From: Shewanella canadensis
Lineage (GTDB): Bacteria; Pseudomonadota; Gammaproteobacteria; Enterobacterales; Shewanellaceae
Direction of reading: 5' to 3'
Assembly: GCF_003966225.1 (NCBI RefSeq)
Contig: NZ_RXNU01000003.1
Coordinates: 372,001 to 436,000 of the forward strand
Length of the DNA: 64,000 nt
Made by a program: the position numbers and the translations under genes. The notes below the pieces were generated by a model. That model was given only the letters and a program-made list of their open reading frames with translations. It was not told where the DNA came from and did not search any database. Positions 26,020 through 36,503 of the stretch are shown in pieces (position 1 is the first letter of the stretch; every line of letters begins with the position of its first letter).

Positions 26020-26793
26020 TTAGCGCCTGATGGCGATATTATTTTCAAATAGGTAGTTTTTAAGCTCGCCGATGTCGATGATGCCCTTATGAAAGACACT
26101 GGCAGCGAGCGCCGCATCGACCCTGGCCACTTCGAATACTTCTTTGAAGTGCGCCATGGTGCCCGCACCACCAGAGGCGATAAGGGGCACATCACAGATC
26201 TCACGAACCATGGACAGTTGCTTGAGATCGTAGCCCTGGCGCACACCATCTTGATTCATGACGTTGAGGACTATCTCACCGCAGCCGCGTTTTTGAACCT
26301 CCTGCACCCAGTCCTGGGTGAACCATTGGGTGTCTTTGGTGGCAGATTCATCGCCGGTAAACTGTTTCACCTTATAGCTGTTGCTGTCTGAGTCGAAGTA
26401 GGAGTCGATACCGATGACGATACACTGGCGGCCAAACTCATCTTGCAGACGTTCAATTAGGCTGGGATCGGTCAACGCTGGTGAGTTAATCGATATCTTA
26501 TCTGCACCGAAGGCCAGTTTCTCTCGTGCCTGGGCGATGGTTTTTATGCCTCCGGCGACGCAGAAGGGGATATCGATACGCTCTGCAACCCGGCTTACCC
26601 AGGATTTGTCGATCACCCGGTCATGGGCACTGGCGGTAATATCATAAAACACCAGCTCATCGGCACCCTCTTCGGCGTACCTTGCGGCTAACGGCACGAT
26701 ATCACCGACAATTTCATGGTTACGAAACTGCACACCCTTGACAACTTTGCCCTCTTTAACGTCCAGACAGGGAACGATGCGCTTAGCTAGCAT
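26020..26793 (-). CDS. hisF: Imidazole glycerol phosphate synthase, cyclase subunit
   Basis: 257 residues with the (beta/alpha)8 HisF signatures: [22 protein letters not shown] with the catalytic Asp (D11), [24 protein letters not shown] with the second Asp, and [10 protein letters not shown]. With HisH it makes IGP and AICAR from PRFAR and glutamine-derived ammonia. It is separated from hisA by 70 bp, where E. coli genes overlap. Confidence 0.95.
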   Translation of the reverse strand: MLAKRIVPCLDVKEGKVVKGVQFRNHEIVGDIVPLAARYAEEGADELVFYDITASAHDRVIDKSWVSRVAERIDIPFCVAGGIKTIAQAREKLAFGADKISINSPALTDPSLIERLQDEFGRQCIVIGIDSYFDSDSNSYKVKQFTGDESATKDTQWFTQDWVQEVQKRGCGEIVLNVMNQDGVRQGYDLKQLSMVREICDVPLIASGGAGTMAHFKEVFEVARVDAALAASVFHKGIIDIGELKNYLFENNIAIRR

Positions 26794-26863
26794 TTAGCTT
26801 CTCCCGAAGAGGTGTGTTCGTTGTCACTGTTATTATCATTGATCGAAACATTCGAGCATGGCG

Positions 26864-27604
26864 TTATTGTGGATTTGGCCAACATTGGATCGCCTCCCGG
26901 ACGGTAAAGTTTTCGATTAAGAGTGCTTTACCTATGATAATGCCATCGGCGCCGCTTTCTTTGACCGCCGCCACATCATCGAGTGTGGCAATGCCGCCTG
27001 AGGCTTGCCAGTTGATATCCGGATAGGTTGCCGCTATCTCACTATACAAGTCGGTATTGGCGCCTTTCAGCGTGCCGTCGCGGCTGATATCGGTCACTAA
27101 CGCGTGTTTAAGACCATAAGGTTTAAAGGCGTCGACGAGAGACTCTAAGCTCTTGCCACCACCGGACTGCCAGCCAGATACCGCAACAATTTTCTCGCCC
27201 TGCTCGTTGATATTCACATCTAATGCCAGACAGATGGCATCGGCGCCGTACTTTTTAAACCAGCTCTGTACCAGGGCGGTCTCTTTTACGGCCAGAGACC
27301 CGATAACCACACGCTTCACCCCGATCTCCAGCAGCTCGGCGAGCTGGGCTTCTGTGCGAATACCACCACCCACCTGAATATTGGCATCCAGGCCGGAAAC
27401 CAGCCCGGCAATTAAGCGGGTTTGACGGGCATTGGGATCTTTAGCGCCGGTGAGATCGACAATATGAAGCCAGTTGGCCCCTTGTGTCTCATAGGATTTG
27501 AGTTGAGACAGGGGAGAGAGGTCGAAGGTAGTCTTCTGAGCGTAATCGCCCTGATACAGACGTACTACCTGACCCTCGATGAGATCGATTGCTGGAATTA
27601 TCAT
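26864..27604 (-). CDS. hisA: ProFAR isomerase
   Basis: 246 residues. It starts [20 protein letters not shown] with the catalytic Asp, contains [22 protein letters not shown] and [13 protein letters not shown], and ends with the phosphate-binding [12 protein letters not shown] and GIIIGKAL. It catalyses the Amadori isomerisation of ProFAR. Its first bases overlap hisH (ATGA), indicating coupled translation. Confidence 0.95.
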   Translation of the reverse strand: MIIPAIDLIEGQVVRLYQGDYAQKTTFDLSPLSQLKSYETQGANWLHIVDLTGAKDPNARQTRLIAGLVSGLDANIQVGGGIRTEAQLAELLEIGVKRVVIGSLAVKETALVQSWFKKYGADAICLALDVNINEQGEKIVAVSGWQSGGGKSLESLVDAFKPYGLKHALVTDISRDGTLKGANTDLYSEIAATYPDINWQASGGIATLDDVAAVKESGADGIIIGKALLIENFTVREAIQCWPNPQ

Positions 27605-28257
27605 GACTTCGGCTCCTGAATTGCAGCGTTAAGGCTGGCTTTGTCTAACGCTAAGAAGTTGCTTAATATTTTTGACCCGATAGCCGCGCTTTTTTCCGGG
27701 TGAAACTGTACGCCCATAAAGTTATCTTTGGCGATGGCGGCGCTGAACGTTTCACCATATTCACATTTTGCTATGGTGTAGTCGCTCAGCGGTACCCGGT
27801 AGCTATGAACAAAGTAGAGATAGCTGCCTGCCGGGATGCCCGAAAATAACGGGTGCGCTGATGGGGTGATCTGATTCCAGCCCATGTGGGGCAGGGGTTG
27901 TCCCTGACTGTCGAGCTCCTCAACATCGGTTGGGATAAGGCCCAGACATTCACAGTCGACCTCTCGCCCGCCATGCTCTTTCGATACCTGAGTCATCATC
28001 TGCATCCCTAAACAGACGCCCAGCACAGGTTGGGTTAATCCCTGAATTAACTCGACGAGCTTTTTGTCTTTCAACGAGGCCATCGCCGCACCTGCGGTAC
28101 CTACGCCGGGTAGTACCACCCGGGTTGCGGCTTTAATCAGAGCATGATCGTCACTGACGATGACATCGTTGCAAATGCGCTCGAAGGCATAGCGCACAGA
28201 GCTTAGATTCGCGCAGCCCGTGTCTATGATAACGGTCGAATTGTCTGCTTGGTTCAT
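27601..28257 (-). CDS. hisH: Imidazole glycerol phosphate synthase, glutaminase subunit
   Basis: 218 residues of class I amidotransferase. The nucleophile Cys is in [12 protein letters not shown] and the His/Glu pair in [10 protein letters not shown]. It supplies ammonia to HisF. The gene overlaps hisB at its start and hisA at its end by 4 bp each. Confidence 0.95.
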   Translation of the reverse strand: MNQADNSTVIIDTGCANLSSVRYAFERICNDVIVSDDHALIKAATRVVLPGVGTAGAAMASLKDKKLVELIQGLTQPVLGVCLGMQMMTQVSKEHGGREVDCECLGLIPTDVEELDSQGQPLPHMGWNQITPSAHPLFSGIPAGSYLYFVHSYRVPLSDYTIAKCEYGETFSAAIAKDNFMGVQFHPEKSAAIGSKILSNFLALDKASLNAAIQEPKS

Positions 28258-29321
28258 AAGACACCTTTACTCGAGGGGAGCAGATCACCCTCAACCTTAA
28301 CGGCCTGACGCAGGGTGCGGCCTAAGACTTTATAGAGGCTTTCGACCTTGTGGTGATCGTTATCGCCCAAGGTTTTGAGGTGCAGGGTGCAGCGCAGGCC
28401 GTCGGCGAAGGAGCGGAAGAAGTGGGGCACCATTTCGGTGGCCATCTCTCCGACCATCTCACGCTCGAACTCGCCATCAAACTTGATGAAGGGGCGACCC
28501 GACAGGTCGAGCAGACACTCGGCGCTTGCTTCATCCATGGGAATGCTGAAGCCAAATCGTGCGATACCGCGTTTTTCGCCAAGGGCCGCTCTGAGCGCTT
28601 CGCCAATTGCCAGCGCCGTATCTTCGACGCTGTGATGATCGTCTATCTCGAGATCGCCATCGACCTTGACGTCCATCTTGAAGTTACCGTGAGTCGAGAT
28701 TTGATCCAGCATGTGGTCGAAGAAGCCTATGCCGGTGACTATCTTGCCTTTCTCTTGTGAGTCGAGATCTATGGTGACTTGAATGTCGGTCTCTTTGGTT
28801 GTTCTTACCACGGTTGCGATGCGGTTGCGGTTGAGTAGCGTATCGGCAATGGTATTCCAGTTGAGTGTCTCACGGTCATATTGCAGGCCCTGAATGCCCA
28901 TGGCATCGGCGAGTCCCATGTCCGTTTCGCGATCGCCAATCACGGCAGATTGAGTGAAGTCGACCTTGCCGAGCGTCAGGTAATCTTTGATCAGCCCGAG
29001 TTTTGGTTTGCGGCAACTGCAGTTCTCATCGTTAAAGTGCGGGCAGATAAGCACGTCATCGAAGATAATGCCCTGACTGCTTAGGATCTGCATCATCATA
29101 TCCTGAGGGGCATCGAAGTCATCCTTAGGAAACGAGGGCGTGCCTAAACCATCTTGGTTACTCACCATGACCAGACGATAACCGGCATTTTGCAATTTCA
29201 ACAAGGCGGGGATCACTGTGGGTTCGAAAACCAGCTTAGCCAGGCTATCCACCTGCTTGTCGGTGACAGGCTCTTCGATGATGGTGCCATCACGGTCGAT
29301 AAATAATATTTTCTGCTTCAT
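28254..29321 (-). CDS. hisB: Histidinol-phosphatase / IGP dehydratase
   Basis: 355 residues, the bifunctional enterobacterial form. The N-terminal HAD phosphatase has the DxDGT motif in FIDRDGTII and the zinc cysteines around [14 protein letters not shown]. The C-terminal dehydratase has [21 protein letters not shown] and DNDHHKVES. It performs steps 6 and 8 of the pathway. It is 67 bp after hisC. Confidence 0.95.
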   Translation of the reverse strand: MKQKILFIDRDGTIIEEPVTDKQVDSLAKLVFEPTVIPALLKLQNAGYRLVMVSNQDGLGTPSFPKDDFDAPQDMMMQILSSQGIIFDDVLICPHFNDENCSCRKPKLGLIKDYLTLGKVDFTQSAVIGDRETDMGLADAMGIQGLQYDRETLNWNTIADTLLNRNRIATVVRTTKETDIQVTIDLDSQEKGKIVTGIGFFDHMLDQISTHGNFKMDVKVDGDLEIDDHHSVEDTALAIGEALRAALGEKRGIARFGFSIPMDEASAECLLDLSGRPFIKFDGEFEREMVGEMATEMVPHFFRSFADGLRCTLHLKTLGDNDHHKVESLYKVLGRTLRQAVKVEGDLLPSSKGVL

Positions 29322-29388
29322 GAACTCTCTACCTTCAATTTGGTTAAATGCTTTTTTCTTGTCATTTAAATAGCTATTGCGACCGTTA

Positions 29389-30471
29389 TTACGACAATTG
29401 TTCGATGAGATAGTCGGTCTCTTCTTTGTTGCTAAAGCTGAAACGAATGCTGTTACTCAGGCGTGGATCTGAATAGGTTCTCGCGACTACGCCGGCCTTA
29501 GTCAGCTTGGCGGCCGCTTCTTGGGGGTCATCAAATTCCGCCAGCACAAAATTGCCGTTTGCCGGTAATACCTTAGCCCCGAAATCACACAAGGCATCGC
29601 TTAAGCGGGCACCATTAGCCTTCATATCGGCGACCTGTTCACGCATGACCTTGATCCCGTCATCGCTAAGCGCCGCGCACGCCAGTTCAGATACCGGCAG
29701 GGGAACCGGATAGGGGGCGATAACGCGCATCACCATCTCGCAGATCTGCGGGTTAGCCAGCATAAAACCGCAGCGGGCACCGGCGAGTGCAAAAGCCTTG
29801 GACAGGGTACGAAGCACCACTAAGTTATCATACTTTTCAATAAGATCGGCGACGCTATAGTCGGGACAAAACTCGATGTAGGCCTCATCGGCGACCACCA
29901 ACCTGTCTGGCAGACTGGTAATCACAGTTTCTATGCTGGCCCTGTCTATCACCGTGCCTGTGGGGTTGTTAGGGTTGCAGATAAATACCAGTTTTGCATC
30001 GCCGACCTGAGCCTCTATCTCTGTGGGCAGTTGGTAGTTATCGGTCAGACTCAGTGCATTGACGCCGACATTAAAGGTTTTGGCACTGATGGCATACATG
30101 CCATAGGTGGGGCCAAAGCAGGCGATGGAATCGACACCCGGGACACAGAAGGTGCGAATGAGTAGCTCAATCGCCTCATCGGCGCCGCGCCCTGTGATTA
30201 TGCTGTCCGTAGCCACTCCCGAGTAACGGCTATAGACCGAGATAAGCTCGGGTGGCTGGCACTCAGGGTAGCGGTTGAGTTTGTCGAGTCGGCTGTTATT
30301 AAAGGGCGACTCGTTGGCATTGATCCAGATATCGCCGCGTCCGCCAATGCGTCTGGCCGACTGGTAGGGCTGAAGCTCGAGCAGCTCAGGTCTGGCTAAA
30401 CGCTGGGCCAGATTTAATTGAGCCGGATTTAATTGAGCCGGATTTATTTGGCTGGAAGTATTCACTGTCAT
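29389..30471 (-). CDS. hisC: Histidinol-phosphate aminotransferase
   Basis: 360 residues from the ATG at 30471, chosen because AAAGGAG lies just upstream at the end of hisD and the start is one base after the hisD stop. The PLP lysine is in [19 protein letters not shown], and the cofactor-binding DEAYIEF and NPNNPTG segments are present. The N-terminus carries a short extension made by a 15-bp repeat (N-P-A-Q-L units) before the conserved [10 protein letters not shown] segment. Confidence 0.95.
   Translation of the reverse strand: MTVNTSSQINPAQLNPAQLNLAQRLARPELLELQPYQSARRIGGRGDIWINANESPFNNSRLDKLNRYPECQPPELISVYSRYSGVATDSIITGRGADEAIELLIRTFCVPGVDSIACFGPTYGMYAISAKTFNVGVNALSLTDNYQLPTEIEAQVGDAKLVFICNPNNPTGTVIDRASIETVITSLPDRLVVADEAYIEFCPDYSVADLIEKYDNLVVLRTLSKAFALAGARCGFMLANPQICEMVMRVIAPYPVPLPVSELACAALSDDGIKVMREQVADMKANGARLSDALCDFGAKVLPANGNFVLAEFDDPQEAAAKLTKAGVVARTYSDPRLSNSIRFSFSNKEETDYLIEQLS
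30411..30455. repeat. 15-bp tandem repeat in the 5' end of hisC
   Basis: GATTTAATTGAGCCG occurs twice in succession (30411-30425, 30426-30440) followed by a degenerate third copy (30441-30455). Being a multiple of three it leaves the frame intact and adds N-P-A-Q-L units to the HisC N-terminus. Confidence 0.8.
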
Positions 30472-30472
30472 C

Positions 30473-31792
30473 TCAAACTCCTTTAGCTTCAAAGGCTACA
30501 TCTGACTGCAGGCTGGCAATGCGAATGGCGACCGCGTTTTTGTGAGCATCGAGCTGCTCGGCCGCGGCGAGGGTCATAACGGTTTGGCTGAGTCCTATTA
30601 ATCCCTCGGCGCTAAGCTCCTGCACGGTAAAACGTCGGCTAAAATCGGCCAGAGACAAACTGGACACTGCGCGGCTATAACCATAGGTCGGCAGCACGTG
30701 GTTAGTGCCACTGGCGTAATCACCCACCGACTCAGGTGTATAAGCCCCTAAGAAGACAGAGCCTGCGGCGCGGATCTGCTTCAGAACTTCACGGGGATTT
30801 TGGGTTTGTATAATAAGGTGCTCTGGCCCATAGAGGTTTGATACCTGAGCGGCCTGCTCCATATTATCGACCAGTAGCGTGCGACTGGACTCCAGGGCTA
30901 CCTGCGCAATATCGATTCTGGGCAGGAGTTCCAGCTGACGAGCGAGTGCCAGATTCACCTCATCTGCAAGTTTCGCACAGTCTGTGACCAACATGACCTG
31001 CGAATCCGGGCCGTGTTCGGCCTGAGACAGGAGATCGGCCGCAATAAACTCGGCATTGGCATCGCTATCGGCAATCAATAGCACTTCAGATGGGCCAGCA
31101 GGCATATCTATGCTCACCACGCAGCGACTGTCTTGAGAGACGATACGCTTGGCCTCGGTGACGTAACGGTTTCCGGGACCAAAAATCTTATCGACGGCGG
31201 GAACCGATTCGGTACCGAAGGCGAGTGCGGCAATGGCCTGCGCGCCGCCGACCTGAAATATCTCTGTGATACCACAGGCGTTAGCGGCATAGACGATGGC
31301 GTCGTTTATAGGAGGCGGACTGACCAGCACTCTTTGCTCACAACCGGCAATCTTGGCTGGCAAGGCTAACATGAGTACGGTGGAGATCAGCGGTGCACTG
31401 CCACCGGGAATGTATAAACCGACTTTTTCGATAGGCTCTGAGCGAAGTTCACAGCGGATCCCTTTTTGAGTATCGACGCTCACAGGCTCAAATTTCTGCG
31501 CCTGGTGAAAGGTGTCGATATTATCTATTGCCTGAGCCACGGCGAATTTTATCTCCTCATCGACTCGGGCACAGGCGGCATCGATATCATCCTCAGACAG
31601 CTTCAACTTTTCGATAATGACGCCATCAAACTTGCGGCTGTAATCTATAAGTGCCGCATCTTTGCTTATCTGTACTTCATTGACGATCGCGAGTACATCT
31701 TGCTCCAGATTCGCGTCACCAACCAGAGGTGAGCGAGAGAGTGCCGCCTTACGGTCGGTGTCGGTTAATGATGCCCAATTGAGGATCTGCAT
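30473..31792 (-). CDS. hisD: Histidinol dehydrogenase
   Basis: 439 residues. Conserved features include YIPGGSAPLISTVLMLALPA, IFGPGNRYVTEAKR, MPAGPSEVLLIADSDA and SQAEHGPDSQVML, which hold the zinc- and substrate-binding residues. It does the last two oxidations to histidine. It is 4 bp after hisG and directly before hisC. Confidence 0.95.
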   Translation of the reverse strand: MQILNWASLTDTDRKAALSRSPLVGDANLEQDVLAIVNEVQISKDAALIDYSRKFDGVIIEKLKLSEDDIDAACARVDEEIKFAVAQAIDNIDTFHQAQKFEPVSVDTQKGIRCELRSEPIEKVGLYIPGGSAPLISTVLMLALPAKIAGCEQRVLVSPPPINDAIVYAANACGITEIFQVGGAQAIAALAFGTESVPAVDKIFGPGNRYVTEAKRIVSQDSRCVVSIDMPAGPSEVLLIADSDANAEFIAADLLSQAEHGPDSQVMLVTDCAKLADEVNLALARQLELLPRIDIAQVALESSRTLLVDNMEQAAQVSNLYGPEHLIIQTQNPREVLKQIRAAGSVFLGAYTPESVGDYASGTNHVLPTYGYSRAVSSLSLADFSRRFTVQELSAEGLIGLSQTVMTLAAAEQLDAHKNAVAIRIASLQSDVAFEAKGV

Positions 31793-31796
31793 TGTA

Positions 31797-32696
31797 CTAC
31801 CCCATCATCTTTTCGATTGGCATAACGAGTATGGAGCTTGCCCCTAATTTGGTCAGCTCTTCCATGGTGTCCCAAAACAGGTCCTCGGTGCTGACGGCGT
31901 GGATAGCCACACGGTTGGTATCGTCGTTGAGAGGCAGCACAGTTGGGTTTTCGGCACCGGGAAGTAGGGCGACAATCTGCTCTAATGTTTCTGTCGGGGC
32001 GTGTAGCAAGATGTACTTACTCTCTTTTGCGCGCACCACACCATTGATTCGAGAGAGGATTTTATCAATCAGCGCCTGTTTAGCCGGTTCTTGAGGCTGT
32101 GATGATTGGATAATGCAGGCTTTGGATTGATAGATGACCTCTGTTTCATATAAGCCATTGGCTTCCAGCGTTGCCCCGGTCGACACTAAGTCACAAATAG
32201 CATCTGAAAGTCCTGCACGCGGGGCGACCTCAACCGAGCCCTTGAGCATACAGTCGTTGTAGGTGATCCCTTTTCTCTGCATGTAACGGCGAAGCAGGTT
32301 AGGGTAAGAGGTGGCGATTCGCAATCCCTCCAGCGATGCAGCATCTTCATAATTGAATTCGTTCGGGACGGCGAGAGAGAGGCGACAAGCACCGAAATCG
32401 AGTTCACGTAGCTTGATACAGGTAGAGGGCTTATCGAGTCTTTCGCGTTCTATCTGCTCCTCTTCGAGCACGTTCTCTCCGATGATCCCCATATCGACAA
32501 CACCGTCCATGACCAGACCTGGAATATCGTCGTCACGTACCCGAAGCAGGTCGATAGGCATGTTGTCAGAGTGGGCTATAAGGCGTTGTTCGTTGACGGT
32601 AAATTTAACGCCACAGCTTTTTAGCAGCTTCATGGATTCGATTGATAGGCGACCCGATTTTTGAATGGCGATGCGTAATCTTTTTGATTCTGGCAT
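31797..32696 (-). CDS. hisG: ATP phosphoribosyltransferase
   Basis: 299 residues from ATG at 32696 (starting [17 protein letters not shown]), the same length as the long-form E. coli enzyme. An in-frame ATG 27 bp upstream is less likely, because ACAGGAAATAG lies at the right distance only for the downstream one. The C-terminal ACT-like regulatory domain for histidine feedback is present (from roughly residue 225). First enzyme of the pathway and the first large gene of the attenuated operon. Confidence 0.95.
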   Translation of the reverse strand: MPESKRLRIAIQKSGRLSIESMKLLKSCGVKFTVNEQRLIAHSDNMPIDLLRVRDDDIPGLVMDGVVDMGIIGENVLEEEQIERERLDKPSTCIKLRELDFGACRLSLAVPNEFNYEDAASLEGLRIATSYPNLLRRYMQRKGITYNDCMLKGSVEVAPRAGLSDAICDLVSTGATLEANGLYETEVIYQSKACIIQSSQPQEPAKQALIDKILSRINGVVRAKESKYILLHAPTETLEQIVALLPGAENPTVLPLNDDTNRVAIHAVSTEDLFWDTMEELTKLGASSILVMPIEKMMG

Positions 32697-32752
32697 TTTT
32701 CTATTTCCTGTAAGTTGATTCAATATCTGTTTAATTTTTTAATCTAAAACGT

Positions 32753-32842
32753 AAAAACCCCCGGAATTCCTTCCAGGGGTTCTTGATATTCTTGAATCAA
32801 CCGCCGGAAGGAAATAGTCCTTCGGCAGTGAGCTTCCGAAGG
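32753..32842 (-). promoter_or_regulatory. his attenuator: pause hairpin, antiterminator and terminator
   Basis: On the minus strand after the leader ORF, CCTTCGG/CCGAAGG (plus positions 32836-32842/32819-32825) forms the pause hairpin. AACCCC-GGAA/TTCC-GGGGTT (plus 32756-32781) with one mismatch, followed by five U, forms the terminator. TTCCTTCC (32767-32774) can instead pair with GGAAGGAA (32805-32812), which would be the antiterminator. Together with the His-codon run this is the textbook his attenuation layout. Confidence 0.85.
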
Positions 32843-32896
32843 CTACCGCATATGGTGATGATGATGGATAGTGTTCGAAAGCTGTATCATGTTCAT
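32843..32896 (-). CDS. hisL: his operon leader peptide
   Basis: A 17-codon ORF from ATG at 32896 to TAG at 32843, with five consecutive His codons (CAT CAT CAT CAC CAT) near its end, immediately upstream of the attenuator hairpins. Ribosome stalling at these codons when charged tRNA-His is scarce would let the antiterminator form. Confidence 0.9.
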   Translation of the reverse strand: MNMIQLSNTIHHHHHMR

Positions 32897-32916
32897 CTCT
32901 CTTATCGTAAAAAATC

Positions 32917-32974
32917 TAATATCAGAAAAAATAAGCCTGTTGGCTAATATCTAAAAAATAAGCTTGTTCGCTAA
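32917..32974. repeat. 28-bp direct repeat upstream of hisL
   Basis: TAATATC-AGAAAAAATAAGC-TGTT-GCTAA is present twice in tandem (32917-32947, 32945-32974) with a few differences and an overlapping TAA. It sits in the his promoter region and each copy carries an A-tract, so it may affect promoter bending. The rest of 32975-33465 is AT-rich without a gene. Confidence 0.65.
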
Positions 32975-33465
32975 GCTCTGTATTTAAACTAATCATTTTC
33001 TGAATCGATTGCAACCTCTTATTTTGCCCTATGAATATTCTTCATCTATAAGATATATCGTCAGGTTATCTTCGCTTTACTATTGGCAGTGTTCACATGG
33101 CAGAACAATGGGCTGCCTATTGAATTGAACCCCTTATCGGTTCCAAAACGCTATACTCCAGTGAATTAGGAGTGCTTGATGAGTGTTTGTTGAATTCTTT
33201 GTTGTTTATTTTGAGTTGGTTACGTATATATTCTGCATTTTTCGTAATTATAAGCTAACTGCATGTTAACGCTGTCGCCTCTCCGCTCGGTCTGACCGTA
33301 TCAGAACTCTGCATCCTATCGTTTTGTTTGGCAGATAATCATATTTGGTGATCTTTCTTATTTTCGCCGGGTTAGGCGAGAGGCATAAGACAATTAAAAA
33401 GAAAACAGATCATCATCTGCGGCCTTAAGCAGAGCGTTTATAGCCAGTCACCTTTCGAGTTTATG

Positions 33466-33582
33466 TTATAGCGTCGCGTTGAATTTAGGTCGGTACAAAT
33501 CCAAGAGCTTGGGACATAGCTTGCATAGGGATTTCACTTGTAGAACCAGAATAAACAGGGATAATACCGACTCAATCATCAT
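33466..33582 (-). CDS. Candidate 38-aa small membrane-like protein
   Basis: ATG at 33582 follows TTGGAGGTTAAT, a very good ribosome site. The 38-residue product begins MMIESVLSLFILVLQV (hydrophobic) and has a CKLC pair. Larger open frames that include this region lack such a site and overlap the helicase gene. It is divergent from the helicase gene, 25 bp apart. No family was recognised. Confidence 0.4.
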   Translation of the reverse strand: MMIESVLSLFILVLQVKSLCKLCPKLLDLYRPKFNATL

Positions 33583-33606
33583 ATTAACCTCCAAAAATTC
33601 TAATAA

Positions 33607-35562
33607 GTGAACGCCTTGACTAACACAACAACCACAACGACCAGCAGACTGACAAAAGAGATCGCACTGGCGTTTGGAAGCGATGGCATGCTTGCCCGCC
33701 ATATTCAAGGCTATAGCGCACGTGATGTGCAGGTTCAGATGGCCGAGGCCGTTTGTGATGCTATCGTCAACAAGAGCGATCTGGTTGTTGAAGCGGGCAC
33801 AGGTGTCGGCAAAACCTTTGCGTACCTTATTCCCGCGTTGCTCAGTGGCAAGCAGGTGATTATCAGTACCGGCAGTAAAAATCTGCAAGAGCAGCTGTTT
33901 TATAAAGACCTGCCCAGTTTACTCTCCATGTTGGAGATCTCCCCTAAGGTCGCACTATTAAAAGGGCGGAATAACTACCTGTGTCAGGACCTGATGGAAA
34001 AGCAGCTTAATGGTTGTGATTCATTGGATCCTAAGGTGTTAGACGACCTGCTGCGCATTAACCAATGGGCGGGGCAGACCAGCGATGGTGATCTTGGCGG
34101 GTTAACTTCGATCTCTGAAAACGCCGATGTATTGCCGCTTATTGCCAGCAGCCGCGAAAAGTGTACCGGGAAAAGGTGCGATCACTATGAGGTGTGCTTT
34201 ACCCGCAAAGCGAGAAGTCGCGCCATGGATGCCAAGATTATCGTGGTCAACCATCACCTGTTTTTTGCCGATAGGATCCTGAAAGAGACGGGGTTTGCCG
34301 AGCTGCTACCCGACTCTGATGTGGTGGTATTCGATGAGGCGCACTTGCTCAGTGATATTGCAGTGACCTATTTCGGTCAACAAACCTCCACCCGGAGTCT
34401 GACCGAACTGCTTAACTCCATTATCGAAATATATCGCAGGGAGCTGAGAGACTCACCGCAGATAGAGGCCTTAACCTCTCGCTGCATCAGTCAGTTAAAT
34501 GATTGGCATCAACAAATGTTCGACCGCGATGGTTCTGATTGGCGTCAATTGATGGGTGACAAGGACCTGGCCGCCTGTTCATGGGGACTATTAAAAGAAC
34601 TTCAGTCACTCGAGAGCCTGTTGCAATCTCATGTGGGACGCAGTGAAGATCTGGATGATGGCCTGGAAAAACTCAACGGATTTACCAATAAGTTAGCCCT
34701 GTTTTTTCAATGTGAAAACAATCAAGCTGCCTACAGTGTCGAGTATGGTCACCGTTATCTGACGTTACGTATCGCGCCAATCAATGTCGCTCGAGAGTGC
34801 GAGAAGCTGTTTGATGCCCAAACCAGCTGGGTGTTTACCTCTGCAACCTTGCAGATAAACCGAGATCTGACCCTGTTTACCAAGGGTCTTGGGGTAACTA
34901 AAGCCAGAGAGTTGATCTTAGACAGTCCCTTCGATTACCCAAATAATGCGCTTCTATGTGTGCCAAGGCATCTGTCGAAGGTGAGCAATCAGGAAGCTGC
35001 GGTCAGAGAGTTAGTCGATATTGCTTCTCAGGCTATTAATGCCGCTCAGGGACGTACCTTCATCCTGTTTACCAGTCATCGTATGATGAATGCCTGCGCA
35101 AGGGTGCTTCAAAGCCGGGTTGCCTATCCCTTGTTAGTGCAAGGTCAGGGTAGCAAACAGAGTCTGCTCAAAAAGTTTCGTCAACTGGGTAATGCCGTGT
35201 TACTCGGAACCGGTGCATTCTGGGAGGGGGTCGATGTGCGGGGTAAACTCTTGAGCTGCGTGATCATCGATAAACTGCCTTTTGTGTCACCCGATGATAC
35301 GCTGTATAAGGCCAGAGCCGACAGTATCTCCCGTGAGGGAAAAGATCCTTTCTCGGCGATTTCATTGCCCCAGGCGGTGATCTCACTCAATCAGGGCGTA
35401 GGTCGATTGATACGTGATGAGAAAGACAAAGGTGTATTAATACTCTGTGATAACCGCATCGTTAACCGTCCATACGGTCAGGCTTTCCTGAACTCATTGG
35501 CGCCCATGGCAAGAACCCGGGACATGGGCAAGGTAGTTAATTTCTTGAAGCAGATAAAATAG
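33607..35562 (+). CDS. yoaA: DinG-family [4Fe-4S] helicase, YoaA type
   Basis: 651 residues. Walker A is EAGTGVGKT and the DEAH box is VVFDEAHLL. The Fe-S cysteines appear in NNYLCQDLM and REKCTGKRCDHYEVCF, and motif VI is in QGVGRLIRD. YoaA is an XPD/DinG-like 5'-3' helicase that, with a Pol III chi partner, helps rescue stalled forks. The start is a GTG with no clear ribosome site, so the exact N-terminus is uncertain. The SDR gene follows 19 bp downstream, probably cotranscribed. Confidence 0.9.
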   Translation: MNALTNTTTTTTSRLTKEIALAFGSDGMLARHIQGYSARDVQVQMAEAVCDAIVNKSDLVVEAGTGVGKTFAYLIPALLSGKQVIISTGSKNLQEQLFYKDLPSLLSMLEISPKVALLKGRNNYLCQDLMEKQLNGCDSLDPKVLDDLLRINQWAGQTSDGDLGGLTSISENADVLPLIASSREKCTGKRCDHYEVCFTRKARSRAMDAKIIVVNHHLFFADRILKETGFAELLPDSDVVVFDEAHLLSDIAVTYFGQQTSTRSLTELLNSIIEIYRRELRDSPQIEALTSRCISQLNDWHQQMFDRDGSDWRQLMGDKDLAACSWGLLKELQSLESLLQSHVGRSEDLDDGLEKLNGFTNKLALFFQCENNQAAYSVEYGHRYLTLRIAPINVARECEKLFDAQTSWVFTSATLQINRDLTLFTKGLGVTKARELILDSPFDYPNNALLCVPRHLSKVSNQEAAVRELVDIASQAINAAQGRTFILFTSHRMMNACARVLQSRVAYPLLVQGQGSKQSLLKKFRQLGNAVLLGTGAFWEGVDVRGKLLSCVIIDKLPFVSPDDTLYKARADSISREGKDPFSAISLPQAVISLNQGVGRLIRDEKDKGVLILCDNRIVNRPYGQAFLNSLAPMARTRDMGKVVNFLKQIK

Positions 35563-35581
35563 TCACATAGGGAAAGAGGCC

Positions 35582-36463
35582 TTGAAGGTTTTAGTTACAG
35601 GAAGCGCAGGCAGAGTCGGGCGCGCCATCTATATCAAGCTGATGCAGCAACACCATGTGGTTGGCATCGACACTGCGCCGTGTTCAACGGTCGATTATGT
35701 AGGCGATATCCGTGATATGGCCCTACTCGGCAAAGCGTTAGATGGGGTCGATGTTATTGTCCATGTGGCTGCGCTACATGCTCCCCACGTCGGATTAGTG
35801 CCGGATAGCGAATTTGAATCTATCAACGTTAACGCGACTGAGTTGCTGGCGTTAGAGGGGCTGAAACACGGGATCAAGCATTTCATCTTTACCAGCACCA
35901 CTGCGCTCTATGGACATGCTTCAACGCCTGCTGGCAGAGCCGGATGGGTCAATGAACAGGTTAAGCCTCAGCCTAAAACGGTCTACCACAGATCTAAGAT
36001 AGCGGCGGAGCAGTTACTGGAGAATATCGCTAATCTGTTTAACTTGCCGGTGACGGTACTGCAGATGTCCCGATGTTTCCCCGAGCCAGCCGATCTGATG
36101 GCCGTTTATCGGTTAACCCGTGGCATCGACTTTCGTGATGTCGCCAGTGCCCATGCTTGCGCAATAGACAAGCGCCTGCCTGGTTTCAGACGCTATATTA
36201 TTTCCGGCCAGACTCCATTTATTCGATCTTCTTGTGAACGCCTCTATCTCAATGCCGCCGGGGTGATTAGGGAGTCAGCTCCAACTCTTGCTCAGGAGTT
36301 TATAGGTCGTGGGTGGCGCTTACCCAAATCTCTCGATAGGATTTATGACTCGAGTCTTGCGCAGCGAGAGCTTGGCTGGCTGCCGAAATATGGTTTTGAG
36401 GCCGTGCTGAATATGCTCGATAGTGAACTGTCAGAGGTACTTCCTGTAAACCGCATCCGTTAG
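35582..36463 (+). CDS. NAD-dependent epimerase/dehydratase family (SDR) protein
   Basis: 293 residues. It opens with KVLVTGSAGRVGRAIY (Rossmann GxxGxxG), has a DIRDMA segment and carries the YHRSKIAAE catalytic Tyr/Lys of extended SDRs. Such enzymes epimerise, reduce or dehydrate sugar nucleotides or related substrates. The substrate here is unknown. The start is TTG with AAAGAGG upstream. Confidence 0.8.
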   Translation: MKVLVTGSAGRVGRAIYIKLMQQHHVVGIDTAPCSTVDYVGDIRDMALLGKALDGVDVIVHVAALHAPHVGLVPDSEFESINVNATELLALEGLKHGIKHFIFTSTTALYGHASTPAGRAGWVNEQVKPQPKTVYHRSKIAAEQLLENIANLFNLPVTVLQMSRCFPEPADLMAVYRLTRGIDFRDVASAHACAIDKRLPGFRRYIISGQTPFIRSSCERLYLNAAGVIRESAPTLAQEFIGRGWRLPKSLDRIYDSSLAQRELGWLPKYGFEAVLNMLDSELSEVLPVNRIR

Positions 36464-36503
36464 CACTATCTGTGCAATTAAATAATATTGGATATAAGAA
36501 AAA

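Noticed and set aside
33583..33888. Upstream extension of the 38-codon ORF to a 140-codon frame
   Set aside because: It runs into the start of the helicase gene on the opposite strand, and the good ribosome site fits only the internal ATG.
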